Part shown: in pieces, positions 1 to 8,257 of the stretch
How the letters are laid out: every line of letters starts with the position of its first letter
How positions within the stretch are numbered: the stretch's first letter is position 1
From: Hellea balneolensis DSM 19091
GTDB taxonomy: Bacteria; Pseudomonadota; Alphaproteobacteria; Caulobacterales; Maricaulaceae
Reading direction: 5' to 3'
Length of the DNA stretch: 64,000 bases
Assembly (NCBI RefSeq): GCF_000428525.1
Contig: NZ_AUAC01000003.1
Coordinates: 434,001-498,000 of the forward strand
Program-made: the position numbers and the translations under genes
Notes under the pieces: generated by a model
The model's input: only the letters and a program-made list of their open reading frames with translations
Database searches by the model: none
Told to the model about the DNA's origin: nothing

Positions 1-974
1 TTCTCTTTCATCGCGTCAAATATTCGCAAGACGGAGTCCGCTGGTGATCCTGCGTCTCGAATTTTAGCGAGATCGCGCTCAAACAAGGCGAGTAAATTCT
101 GCGCGGTTAACACCCCTTGGGCAGATGTTTCTTCGATTCCCTCTAAGAAGAAAATAACCCATTCCATCCAGGTCGCTTCGAATCGCGTCTCAGAAAGTAG
201 CTTATAATACTGCTCTCTTTTGGATTTTAGATAGAGGCTGACATAGAGAATAGGCACGTCGAGCACACCGCTATCGAGCAACATAAGTACAATTAGCAAA
301 CGCCCTAAACGTCCATTTCCGTCTAAGAAGGGATGGATTGTTTCGAATTGCGCATGAACAAGCGCGGCCTTGATTAACGGACTTTGCGAGAGCGTGTCGG
401 CATGAATAAATTGCTCCAAGTCCGACATTAGCTCGACGACTTTATCTGGTGGGGGCGGCACAAAAACAGCCGTCGATGGTCGTGTCCCACCTATCCAGTT
501 TTGTGAAGTTCGAAACTCTCCAGGCCGCTTTGTCGCGCCCCTTGCGCCCTTCAATAAGATGGCATGTAGCTCTTTCAGGAGCCGCGTAGAAAGCGGCAAA
601 TCATTCAATCGCTCTAATCCAGCATTCAGCGCCGTGACGTAGTTTGAGACTTCTTCCACGTCATCGACAGGCACACGCGCATCGCCCCCCGTTTCAAAAA
701 CAAGCAAATCAGAAAGCGAGGATTGTGTGCCTTCGATCTGAGACGACAGCAGCGCCTCCTTACGCGTGTAGTAATACAAAAACACATCAGGGTTAGGTAG
801 GATAAGGCGAATGCCATCCAAGCGCCCCAGGGCGCGATTTGCGCGTGTTAAAGCCTGTGTGAGCCGCGTATCAGCCATATCCAATACTGGCGGCAGCGCG
901 TTCGGCACAAAGGCCTGTATAGCTTCACCGAAGGCAAAGGCGTCTACATATTTACCTGATAAGGTTTTACTCAT
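1..974 (-). CDS. Fic family protein (AMP-transferase type), C-terminus beyond the window
   Basis: The frame runs open from an ATG at 974 to the window edge, so at least 324 residues are present and the end is missing. Residues about 207-225 carry the Fic core HPFLDGNGRLGR. In Fic enzymes its His is the catalytic base and the GNGR loop binds ATP phosphates, usually to AMPylate target proteins. Around residues 77-82 the sequence SSQIEG fits the (S/T)xxxE(G/N) inhibitory helix, which places it with Fic proteins that carry their own N-terminal inhibition. It lies downstream of the restriction-like operon on the same strand, after a 136-base gap holding inverted repeats. Role in regulation or defence is inference. 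The family call is firm. Confidence 0.88.
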   Translation of the reverse strand, partial: MSKTLSGKYVDAFAFGEAIQAFVPNALPPVLDMADTRLTQALTRANRALGRLDGIRLILPNPDVFLYYYTRKEALLSSQIEGTQSSLSDLLVFETGGDARVPVDDVEEVSNYVTALNAGLERLNDLPLSTRLLKELHAILLKGARGATKRPGEFRTSQNWIGGTRPSTAVFVPPPPDKVVELMSDLEQFIHADTLSQSPLIKAALVHAQFETIHPFLDGNGRLGRLLIVLMLLDSGVLDVPILYVSLYLKSKREQYYKLLSETRFEATWMEWVIFFLEGIEETSAQGVLTAQNLLALFERDLAKIRDAGSPADSVLRIFDAMKE

Positions 975-981
975 TAGCTCG

Positions 982-1015
982 CTTAAGAAAGAAAACCCCA
1001 AGTTTTTTTCTTAAG
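982..1015. repeat. Inverted repeat just upstream of the fic start
   Basis: Arms CTTAAGAAAGAAAAC and GTTTTTTTCTTAAG face each other over a short loop, ending 8 bases before the Fic start codon. The position suits an operator or a translation-blocking hairpin. No terminator-type T run follows on the minus strand. Confidence 0.5.
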
Positions 1016-1071
1016 GCTCAGTTAGAATCGAACTCTTTCCTAACAGATTACTTAAAAAAATAAAAGGCCGA

Positions 1072-1101
1072 TTTCTTTCTTAAGGATATTTTTAAGAAAG
1101 A
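1072..1101. repeat. Second CTTAAGAAAG-type inverted repeat between the NucS-like gene and fic
   Basis: TTTCTTTCTTAA and TTTAAGAAAGA form an inverted repeat with a 7-base spacer. It shares the CTTAAGAAA core with the repeat at 982-1015. It could be a second regulator site or the 3' hairpin of the upstream operon. Confidence 0.45.
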
Positions 1102-1110
1102 CCTTTGAAA

Positions 1111-2154
1111 CTAAGCCTCAACGTCAAATTCGCGCTTTAAGAACTCAACTGTAGCAGGATCATAAATCCCGCAAACCACGTTCTGGTTCGCAAATATACC
1201 TGAATAGGATTTAGCTTCACTGACCGAAAACGTTTTATTCCAGTCAACTCCAACAAGATAACAAGCATTGTCTTCATTATCGATATACTCAGTCAAATAG
1301 TCGGCCTTACAAACGTCCAAAATCGGCTCCCCACTATTAGTCTTAAAATCTCGAACATGCTGCTTTTCTTGCGAGATGGTTCCAAAGCCAAGATATCCAT
1401 TTTGCTTTTGGTAGTAAAAAACAGGATCGCCAATCCGTAACTTGTTTAAGCGCTTCGTATAGAAGGTTCCTCCATGCGCCGAGAAAAATCCGTGTTTGCG
1501 CATATCTTCCCAAGGGCGGTCTTCCTCCGCTCCGCCTGTCAAATAATAGTAGCCAGACCAAGGTGGCCTGGTCTTTTTAACAGACCTTTCGACCACTTCC
1601 GTTTGGTCTAGGAGACTATCCGTTGTGAGCATTTCTTTACCGCCGGACTGAAAAACATTGAAGAATGCGGCATTGATACCGATGTCGTGTACCTCAGAGA
1701 GATATTCGATTATACGTTTGCTTTCTTCATCAACCTCGCTCGCTACAACAATCATCTGATGAGAGGCATTCAAAATTTCAGGCGGAGCACTTCTAAATTT
1801 ATCTGTGTAGAGTTCACTCAATGAGCGCCCTTGTTCGCGCTGAACAAGTTCATAAACGTCCTTAGTAGAAAGCCGATGCACCCAAGACGCATAATCCAGA
1901 AGTTGGCCAACAACATCTCGCGGACTACGATCACGCTTTAGCTCAATAATCACGAGGTTGCCCTCTTGGTCTATCGCCAGCAAATCAATTATTTTGCCGT
2001 GTCCTGTTCGAAGTTGCTGCGCTACAATTATCCCATCAACACCAATCAATGACAGGTCAGCTTTCACCCAGGCTTCAATCTTATCTTCCTTATCCAAGGC
2101 TGCACGTCGCTGCTCAATGAGGCCGTCTTGTCCAATCTCAAATAATCTTGTCAT
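1111..2154 (-). CDS. NucS/DUF91-like PD-(D/E)XK nuclease with C-terminal PUA/EVE-like domain
   Basis: 347 residues. The N-terminal half has a nuclease core: GKIIDLLAI, then LVIIELKR about 10 residues later, the D...ExK pattern of NucS/DUF91 endonucleases. The C-terminal third (about 200-340) begins YYYLTGG, has a W-E-D-M-R-K-H-GFFSA stretch and GDPVFYYQK...GYLGFG. This resembles the PUA/EVE-like domain that often follows NucS-type domains and in related folds reads modified bases. It is the last gene of the four-gene operon and its start overlaps the previous stop (ATGA). It is probably the DNA-cutting or DNA-sensing part of the island system, which is inference. Confidence 0.7.
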   Translation of the reverse strand: MTRLFEIGQDGLIEQRRAALDKEDKIEAWVKADLSLIGVDGIIVAQQLRTGHGKIIDLLAIDQEGNLVIIELKRDRSPRDVVGQLLDYASWVHRLSTKDVYELVQREQGRSLSELYTDKFRSAPPEILNASHQMIVVASEVDEESKRIIEYLSEVHDIGINAAFFNVFQSGGKEMLTTDSLLDQTEVVERSVKKTRPPWSGYYYLTGGAEEDRPWEDMRKHGFFSAHGGTFYTKRLNKLRIGDPVFYYQKQNGYLGFGTISQEKQHVRDFKTNSGEPILDVCKADYLTEYIDNEDNACYLVGVDWNKTFSVSEAKSYSGIFANQNVVCGIYDPATVEFLKREFDVEA

Positions 2155-2567
2155 ATTTTATATTCACTCAGGAGGGCCGTTGCCCATTTCGAAAGATAGG
2201 GCCAAGAATAAGCGCCTGTTTGTTTCCAGGCCTTAGAGCCATTTATTTTGTTCAAGGCTAACACATTGTCCCGGACTGTGTCATGCGGATAGAGATAACA
2301 ATCTTCCGCATCCAAAAACGCGATAAAAATATTTTTGTCTAAATACTTATCATCGATGGTGAAGCGCCCCTTTAGCTGCACTTTCAAAACATCGTCCCCA
2401 TTTATGTGAACCGCAAGAAAATCGGCCCCCTGCCAATCATCATTTAGACGCAGGCAATTATAACCATAATCAGCCAACTCGCCCGCCACTTTTTGGAAGT
2501 TATAATTCTCTTTTTGACGAGAATTAAGGTTAGCGTATTTTACTTTTTCGAAATGCATGTTTATCAC
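2151..2567 (-). CDS. Small PD-(D/E)XK-like protein of the island operon
   Basis: 138 residues, no family recognised with certainty. Residues about 45-70 read GADFLAVHI...DVLKVQLKGR, the Asp-beta-hairpin-(E/Q)xK arrangement of PD-(D/E)XK nucleases with Gln in place of the usual Glu. The rest is short mixed alpha/beta with many aromatic residues. ATGA overlaps with both neighbours show tight translational coupling inside the methyltransferase operon. A nuclease or nuclease-derived DNA-binding role is inferred from the motif and context. It could also be a structural partner. Confidence 0.5.
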   Translation of the reverse strand: MINMHFEKVKYANLNSRQKENYNFQKVAGELADYGYNCLRLNDDWQGADFLAVHINGDDVLKVQLKGRFTIDDKYLDKNIFIAFLDAEDCYLYPHDTVRDNVLALNKINGSKAWKQTGAYSWPYLSKWATALLSEYKI

Positions 2568-3424
2568 AAAGTTTCGTTTACTCTGCGGTCAAACCTTCGG
2601 ATAAATAGTCGTGCGCTAATTAGTGTGATTTGAAGCCGAAAAGTACAATCATCTTCCTCCGACAGACCAGGGTGTGATCCATGAGGGTGCATACGCGCCC
2701 ACAAGCCTTGAATATACTGTGGCTTTTGGACATTGGCATCCCATTCGTTGTAATGTGCATAAAGAAATGGAGGGTTTAGCGTACCCAAAAAACTTCTCTT
2801 ATCAGCGGATTTTTTAGTTTCATCACAGCCAAGCTTAACGGCAATTGCATTTAATAATTCTTCGAAAAAGCTGCGCAAATCACCATTTGCGGAAGCCCAT
2901 TGTCCATTCGAGAAGTTATTTATAGCCTGCCTTAGGTGTTCTAAAGCGGTCGGAAAATTATTCTTTTCAAGCAAAGAAATCATTTCGTTTTCAGCTTCGG
3001 AAACATTAACCGCGGGAACACCTTCAGGCATCATCGGGCGAAGAGAAAACTCGGAAGTATAACTTTTTTGCCCCCAAGACCCTTCAGTTTCTGTGCGTTG
3101 TTCCTCTATCTCATATCCACTAAACCTCAGACCAGTTTTAATCTTGAGCCAATCTTCACTATTATTTTCGAGAATAAAATCATTCGCAGTTATTGCCTTT
3201 TCGATCATTGCTTTAGCTAAGCTTTGCCGACCATTGGCTGTAAAGACCGTAGGATTTTCTGTGAGTGCTATATGGGCCATTTGAGTAACCCGCTTAATTA
3301 CAGATCCTGCCGTACGATCTTGCAAGCCCCACTCCAGCTCTATTCCGTCACATTCCGCTTGGGTGTGCATTTTTTCTAGAATACGCGCGGCGGCCATAAC
3401 CGTCATGTTATTGAATTCAGGCAT
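2564..3424 (-). CDS. Abi_C-like protein of the restriction-like operon
   Basis: 286 residues. The C-terminal half (about 165-280) has a helical block with N-G-Q-W-ASA-N-G-DLRSFFEELL, later HGSHPGLS and a closing Leu/Arg-rich helix. This matches the pattern I know from the abortive-infection C-terminal (Abi_C) domain, found with toxins and restriction systems. The N-terminal half is not recognised. The gene starts on the last base of the methyltransferase stop (TAATG) and overlaps the next gene by ATGA. A sensing or toxic function in defence is inference. No catalytic site is evident. Confidence 0.5.
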   Translation of the reverse strand: MPEFNNMTVMAAARILEKMHTQAECDGIELEWGLQDRTAGSVIKRVTQMAHIALTENPTVFTANGRQSLAKAMIEKAITANDFILENNSEDWLKIKTGLRFSGYEIEEQRTETEGSWGQKSYTSEFSLRPMMPEGVPAVNVSEAENEMISLLEKNNFPTALEHLRQAINNFSNGQWASANGDLRSFFEELLNAIAVKLGCDETKKSADKRSFLGTLNPPFLYAHYNEWDANVQKPQYIQGLWARMHPHGSHPGLSEEDDCTFRLQITLISARLFIRRFDRRVNETL

Positions 3425-6282
3425 TATGCCGCTTTCCCCTTGGTCATCGCCGCATACATTTCGAAGAGTTTTTCTAGGCGTTCTGTGTCGTTTTTGAAGG
3501 GGCGGCCGATGTAGATTTCTTCCAGGATGCGGTCATTCTCGGCGTGCGCGGCGCGTAGGTTTTCGGGCATGGTATCGGGTTTGTAGAGGTCAGCAATTGT
3601 AGAAGGGAAATGCGCTTCGCGCGCGAGAAGTATATTCTCTGCCGCATGAGTAAGGTCGGCTTTGTGTTCTTGGGTTAGTTTTGGGACTGGGAAGGTGTTC
3701 CAGCCAAGCGTGTTGGAGTAAGAAAACCTCATTTCCAACCGCCCACAGACTGTTCCAATCCAGACCCAATGAAGACGTGATGCAACAAGGGACAAATTCC
3801 ATATTGGCGCATCATACAGAGCAAACGCTTTATTGTGAACTCGAGCATTCGCAGGTAGCAAATCAACAGGGAGGTAAGGACGATTCTCGGAACTGACGAT
3901 AGGAACACAAATAGTAGCTTCATTCCCAAATACTTGTTCTCGAAATTGAAATGGCGTCTCTGCTAGCGCCAAGGATTGTTTATCCTTCTCTTTTCCTAAT
4001 CTTTTCTGTCTGACTTTTTCGAAGCGCTCTGAAAGCTGCGGGATCATAGACGCTTTTTCATATTCTGATGGCAAAATCCAAATACACTGCCTTGGTGATC
4101 CGCTTACTAATTCTTGGGAACCATAGAGAGGTTTTAGATATTTCTTTACTCCTGGTGCTTGCTTAACAAGTCTCAATGCATCGTTCGTTTTAAGCATAAG
4201 CTCATTGGCGTAATATGGGTGATTACCAAACCGCATTTCAGTTTGTGACGAAATTGGTAAAGAAGACTTTGAGACAAAAGTAGTAGAACCAGCGGTCAAG
4301 TAAGGTGATATCGTGTCCACATCACGACTCTCTTCGCCAGAGATAATTCGGCCATGTTCACCTTCTTCTGAAAGACCTATAATATTTACAGTAACACCCG
4401 CATTGTTCGAGGCAGAATTGGACCATTTAATAGTTTTTTCTACGAAAAATATCCTCACACCTCTATCGTATATAGGTCTCCAAAAGGTTGCTGTTTGAAG
4501 ACCTTGATTCAGTGAGTTTGTTGTAACGAAAACAGCCTTCGCACCAGCTTTTAAAATATAATCGGAGGCTAAGCCAAACCAACCCGCCACAAAATCGAGA
4601 GATAGAGTTTCAGAAGTATAGCCTTGGAGTGCAGCTTTTAAATCGCTCTTTTGGGTGTCAGATTGATACTTACGACCAAGATATGGTGGGTTTCCGCAAA
4701 TGTACGTTTCACCCCCTTCATTCTCAAAAGCGATTTCTTTTTGCTTGGCCTCACCGCCTTCTAAATCCAACGTCCAATTATGCACTTTAACTTCACGTTC
4801 TCCAGCGGGAGGGCATATACCTAGCCAATCAAGGCGGAGCGCATTTCCGCGCACAATCCAATTTTGTTTATCCAGGGGAAGGAAGCGGATATCGGCTTGC
4901 TTCTGCCCAATATAAACTTCGTCGCATTGATACTCCGCGATGATAAGCGCGAGACGCGCGACTTCTGCGGCAAATGGCTTAATCTCTATACCGCGAAAAT
5001 TTCGTAAGCTAATTTCGCTCGGTTGGCCGCTCCATCGCGGTTCGCCGTTTTCACCATCTTCCAGCCGTGTGGCTCGACCACTTTTGATATTGGAGCGGTG
5101 TTCAATATCGCGCATCCGCTTATAGGCAATCACCAAGAAATTTCCTGACCCACAGGCAGGATCAAAAACGCGGATATGCGTCATACGTTTTCGCAGCTTT
5201 CCAAGCTGTTGCGGGTTATCTCCGGCTCGTTCTAATTGCTCTTCCAAACTATCCAGGAACAGCGGGTTCAGAACTTTCAGTATATTCGGCACAGAGGTGT
5301 AGTGCATCCCCAAGCTGCCGCGCTCTTCATCATCGGCCACCGCCTGGATCATAGAGCCAAAAATATCAGGGTTGATATCCGTCCATTTCAGCTCCCCCGC
5401 CGCGATCAAATAAGACCGCGCCATTTGGGTAAAATGTGGAACGTCCAGTTTCTTATCATCCTCTGTTCCAAACAAGCCGCCATTCACATAGGGAAAGTTA
5501 TCCGCCCAGCCAGGTAACCCCGCATCCAGACGCGCAGACCCTTTGCCGTCGCGAGTGTCTATATTCATGGCTTCAAATATCAGGCGGATAGCCTCCTGCG
5601 TGCCTGAACCGTCCGCATTAGATCGCTCGCGCACCGTTTCCGTGAACAAGCCTGCGTAGGTCTTCGCGCGATCTTCGACCATGCGAAGCCCTGGGATTTG
5701 AAAAATCGAAGTGTCTTCGGCGTAAAAGCAAAAGATAAGCTGCGCCATGAAGTGATTAAAATCTTCGCGCCGTTCGGGGGTTGTCCAATCGGGGTTGTTC
5801 GCCGCCAGTTCCTGATAAAGTTTATCCAGGCGCGAGGTCGCCTTGATATCAATCGGGTTGTCGAGAATTTCTTTATTCGTGGAAATCCCAGCCAGCGGCA
5901 GTAGGAAGCCAAAATGCTTATCTGGTAAATCTGCAAAATCGCAGGCGATAAATGCGCCGCTTTTAATATTCTCCGCCTGGAGTGTTTCGCCGTCCGTCAC
6001 GAGGATAAACTTCGCTTTTTGTTTGGCCGTTTGGGGGCTGTCTTTCAGCGCCCGAAGTCCAGCTTCTACCTCTCCAGTCTGTGCCGCCAGGATATGGATA
6101 TTATTGCGCTGTAATATTGCGCCAGGCACGTCGCTCTTATTACTGCTACCTTTGCGCAGTCTGGCCAGTGTCGTCTTGCTGGATTGCGGGAAGCATTCGA
6201 TGAACTGAAAAGCGAACTCGGCAGGGTCGAAAGGCTGGGCAACCAGCTTCTCTAATTCTTCGAGTATTTCAGTTGCTTTCAC
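3424..6282 (-). CDS. MmeI-like class I DNA (adenine-N6) methyltransferase
   Basis: About 952 residues from a GTG start at 6282. The frame is open to a TTG at 6378, but the extra 32 residues look like untranslated DNA. S-adenosylmethionine motif I DPACGSGNF is near residue 374 and the catalytic GNPPYLG near 530, followed by a long target-recognition region and a helical C-terminus. This is the MmeI/type IIL-like layout. Classic MmeI proteins carry a PD-ExK nuclease at the N-terminus. None is visible here, so cleavage may depend on the downstream partner genes. It is the first gene of the operon and is preceded by three 10-base direct repeats. Confidence 0.82.
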   Translation of the reverse strand: MKATEILEELEKLVAQPFDPAEFAFQFIECFPQSSKTTLARLRKGSSNKSDVPGAILQRNNIHILAAQTGEVEAGLRALKDSPQTAKQKAKFILVTDGETLQAENIKSGAFIACDFADLPDKHFGFLLPLAGISTNKEILDNPIDIKATSRLDKLYQELAANNPDWTTPERREDFNHFMAQLIFCFYAEDTSIFQIPGLRMVEDRAKTYAGLFTETVRERSNADGSGTQEAIRLIFEAMNIDTRDGKGSARLDAGLPGWADNFPYVNGGLFGTEDDKKLDVPHFTQMARSYLIAAGELKWTDINPDIFGSMIQAVADDEERGSLGMHYTSVPNILKVLNPLFLDSLEEQLERAGDNPQQLGKLRKRMTHIRVFDPACGSGNFLVIAYKRMRDIEHRSNIKSGRATRLEDGENGEPRWSGQPSEISLRNFRGIEIKPFAAEVARLALIIAEYQCDEVYIGQKQADIRFLPLDKQNWIVRGNALRLDWLGICPPAGEREVKVHNWTLDLEGGEAKQKEIAFENEGGETYICGNPPYLGRKYQSDTQKSDLKAALQGYTSETLSLDFVAGWFGLASDYILKAGAKAVFVTTNSLNQGLQTATFWRPIYDRGVRIFFVEKTIKWSNSASNNAGVTVNIIGLSEEGEHGRIISGEESRDVDTISPYLTAGSTTFVSKSSLPISSQTEMRFGNHPYYANELMLKTNDALRLVKQAPGVKKYLKPLYGSQELVSGSPRQCIWILPSEYEKASMIPQLSERFEKVRQKRLGKEKDKQSLALAETPFQFREQVFGNEATICVPIVSSENRPYLPVDLLPANARVHNKAFALYDAPIWNLSLVASRLHWVWIGTVCGRLEMRFSYSNTLGWNTFPVPKLTQEHKADLTHAAENILLAREAHFPSTIADLYKPDTMPENLRAAHAENDRILEEIYIGRPFKNDTERLEKLFEMYAAMTKGKAA

Positions 6283-6351
6283 GCGAATCCCCAGCTTGGT
6301 TAATCTGCGAAGCCTAACCCGCTTTGCTCTGAACGGAAAGTGCTGGAGCAA

Positions 6352-6381
6352 TACCCAATTATACCCGTAAATACCCAATTC
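6352..6381. repeat. Three tandem 10-bp repeats upstream of the methyltransferase
   Basis: TACCCAATTA, TACCCGTAAA and TACCCAATTC lie head to tail about 70 bases ahead of the proposed GTG start. They look like iterated protein-binding sites, for example for autoregulation of a restriction-modification operon. The TACCC(A)AATT core also resembles the repeats in front of the integrase. Confidence 0.45.
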
Positions 6382-6470
6382 TCAGGCTAGAATTTTCCGA
6401 GACTTTGCGAGGTTAAAATACAAGGTGCCCCCATCGAAACCCCCCATGTCACGGGGGAATACTCCGAATC

Positions 6471-6503
6471 CATGCCCCCACGCCTTTTGGCGTTGGGGGC
6501 ATG
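6471..6503. repeat. GC-rich hairpin between the divergent island genes
   Basis: CATGCCCCCACGCC and GGCGTTGGGGGCATG form a strong inverted repeat around TTTT, with one bulged base. A smaller CCCCC...GGGGG pair lies just before it. It sits in the roughly 370-base stretch between the methyltransferase operon and a small plus-strand ORF. No clear T run follows, so it is not a standard terminator. I see no other gene in this gap. Confidence 0.5.
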
Positions 6504-6657
6504 AAAAACGATGTGCAGACAATGCTTTAGCATGGTGGTACCACCACCCGCTTTATCTAGCCCTCCAAAATTTCATTTTGCTTCTTTTCCCAGAATGCTC
6601 TCCAGCCGCCCCAGAGTCCTGTAATTATTCATTCGAGAAATTTTGAGTGAATATGCT

Positions 6658-6891
6658 ATGATTTACCCATGCCAGACACACCTCAACCTCTTACCGACAA
6701 TAAAAAAACTTGCTGCCGATATTCGGGAGGCCATGGTGATTTTAGCCAAGGTCATACGCAAATTTGGCGATGCGCCTTGGCCGCTCATGGAGCGCTTACA
6801 GCGCGAGTTGAAGGCTGTCGAAGACCGTGAGGCGCTGCTCGACAACCTGCTCCAAAGCGGCCCTCCACCCGCGCCTAAAACGTCAAATTAG
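6658..6891 (+). CDS. Small helical protein, possibly read through a frameshift
   Basis: A 77-residue frame from ATG 6658. An in-frame TTG at 6643 is also possible. The body, from KKLAADIREAM to LLQSG, is strongly helical and charged like a real small protein, while its first residues are not. An ATG at 6669 in another frame starts MPDTPQPLTDNKK and meets the good frame exactly at a run of seven A (6702-6708). Loss of one A, or slippage, would join the two. It ends inside the 3' end of the oppositely oriented integrase gene. No family is recognised. Excisionase or other island function is only a guess. Confidence 0.4.
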   Translation: MIYPCQTHLNLLPTIKKLAADIREAMVILAKVIRKFGDAPWPLMERLQRELKAVEDREALLDNLLQSGPPPAPKTSN

Positions 6892-8248
6892 CCAAACTTT
6901 CCGTAAACTCTTCGCTTACTGGATGCGCGATTTTGAGCATCTCTTTTAGCCGATATTCTAGCGAACCACCGTCGCCATATTGGGGCCGTGTGTTCTTGTG
7001 CCCCATCAATGTGCACCGCAATCCATAGTCCAATCCAGCCTCCTGCATGCGCTTTTCAAAGGCATGTCTAAAGCTATAAATCCGGTGTTTCTTCGTGGGC
7101 ATGAGGCCACGTGTATGGAAGGTTTTTAGCAGTGCTGCGGATAGTGAGTTGCCTTTATCACGGTAGCGCAGGAAGCCATTTGGAGCGCGTTTCATCGCTT
7201 CCAAAGCTACTCCTACAAGCGGAATATCGCGCCGTGACGCAACGGATTTAAGCTCTCTATCTGCTGTGGGGCGGATACGAATATGAGGAACGTCTGCGTC
7301 CAAACAGATGTTTTCAGGCAAGAGATTAGCTATCTCGCTCGGCCTGCATCCTGTCTCAATCAGTGTGTATGCAATGATCTGCGCCTCGGCATTTATGCCT
7401 TCAAAAGCGTATGGTTTGAGGATTTTAGAACGCACCCAATCGTCTGAAAATATAGCCGTTGGTTCCGTTGGCGTATTTTTAAAGCGCAATTTTCGGAACG
7501 GGTTTTCACGGGTTTCATCGCCGTGATACATCCAGTATTCTCGGAATAAGAGACGCAGATTCCCAAGCTCTCGATTAGCACTATTAGGTCTGTATGTGTG
7601 TCCCTGACCATTGTCGGGGCGCAAGCGTTCAGCCCACCAATCATAGAACTCTCGTCCTTGTTGGCGCGTGATGGCATCCATAGTGAGATTGCCGCAAAGG
7701 GTCACAAAGTTATCAATGGCGCGGATTTTTGCGCGCTTCCAACTCTCGATTTGCTCCGGTGATTTGCCGCTCTGGTCACTTATGCTGAGCTTGTCGCAAT
7801 AGAGCTTAAAGGCATCTCTTATTGTGTCCTTGGGCGGTTCTATTATGCCTAGGACGGCCTCGGTTTCCAACTGTGTTACGCCGTCCCCACGCAATGTTTG
7901 AACGCGGCGCAAGATGGTTTCCCTTGGCTCACTATGCGCTATTTCGAGGACAGGCTTAAACTCAAATCCTACCGCTTGAGCCTTCCGCCGCGCGAGTCGA
8001 TAGCGGCACATTTCAGGCGAGTCAGTAGTGGTTATGTTGAGCTGTTTGGTAAGTGCAAGCTCCCAATTCTGCTCGTCTGTGTCCATCATCATATCGCGCC
8101 GTTCACGCGCGATTGTGAGGCTGTCTGTGCATAGGGTTGTCCGCACGATGCGCCGCTTATCAATGCTTTTAAAGCGGGCGGGAACGCGCCGCACATAATA
8201 CCAACGCTGCCCGCGTTGTTCGAGGTGGTGGTTTCTTCTGGAGGTCAT
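6875..8248 (-). CDS. Tyrosine site-specific integrase (DUF6538 type)
   Basis: 457 residues. The N-terminal RWYYVRRVP motif is typical of DUF6538 integrases, followed by a SAM-like core-binding region. Catalytic residues are visible: Arg302 (GCRPSE), Lys334 (RELKS), Arg394 in YSFRH, His417 (LMGH) and the nucleophile Tyr424 (RPQY). The first His of the usual HxxRH box is Tyr, as is common in this subfamily. The gene begins 127 bases past the 3' end of a tRNA-Arg gene, the usual position of an island integrase at its attachment site, and is preceded by tandem 12-base repeats. It probably integrated the 1-8.4 kb island. Confidence 0.92.
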   Translation of the reverse strand: MTSRRNHHLEQRGQRWYYVRRVPARFKSIDKRRIVRTTLCTDSLTIARERRDMMMDTDEQNWELALTKQLNITTTDSPEMCRYRLARRKAQAVGFEFKPVLEIAHSEPRETILRRVQTLRGDGVTQLETEAVLGIIEPPKDTIRDAFKLYCDKLSISDQSGKSPEQIESWKRAKIRAIDNFVTLCGNLTMDAITRQQGREFYDWWAERLRPDNGQGHTYRPNSANRELGNLRLLFREYWMYHGDETRENPFRKLRFKNTPTEPTAIFSDDWVRSKILKPYAFEGINAEAQIIAYTLIETGCRPSEIANLLPENICLDADVPHIRIRPTADRELKSVASRRDIPLVGVALEAMKRAPNGFLRYRDKGNSLSAALLKTFHTRGLMPTKKHRIYSFRHAFEKRMQEAGLDYGLRCTLMGHKNTRPQYGDGGSLEYRLKEMLKIAHPVSEEFTESLANLTF

Positions 8249-8257
8249 TAGCCATTG

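Noticed and set aside
6283-6378. N-terminal extension of the methyltransferase to a TTG start
   Set aside because: It would translate the tandem TACCC repeats, has a poor start codon and does not fit the family N-terminus. GTG 6282 is preferred.
6425-6646. A 73-codon plus-strand frame between the methyltransferase operon and the small helical gene
   Set aside because: It runs through the GC hairpin, has no ribosome site, and its residues look like translated non-coding DNA (many Pro, His and Trp without pattern).
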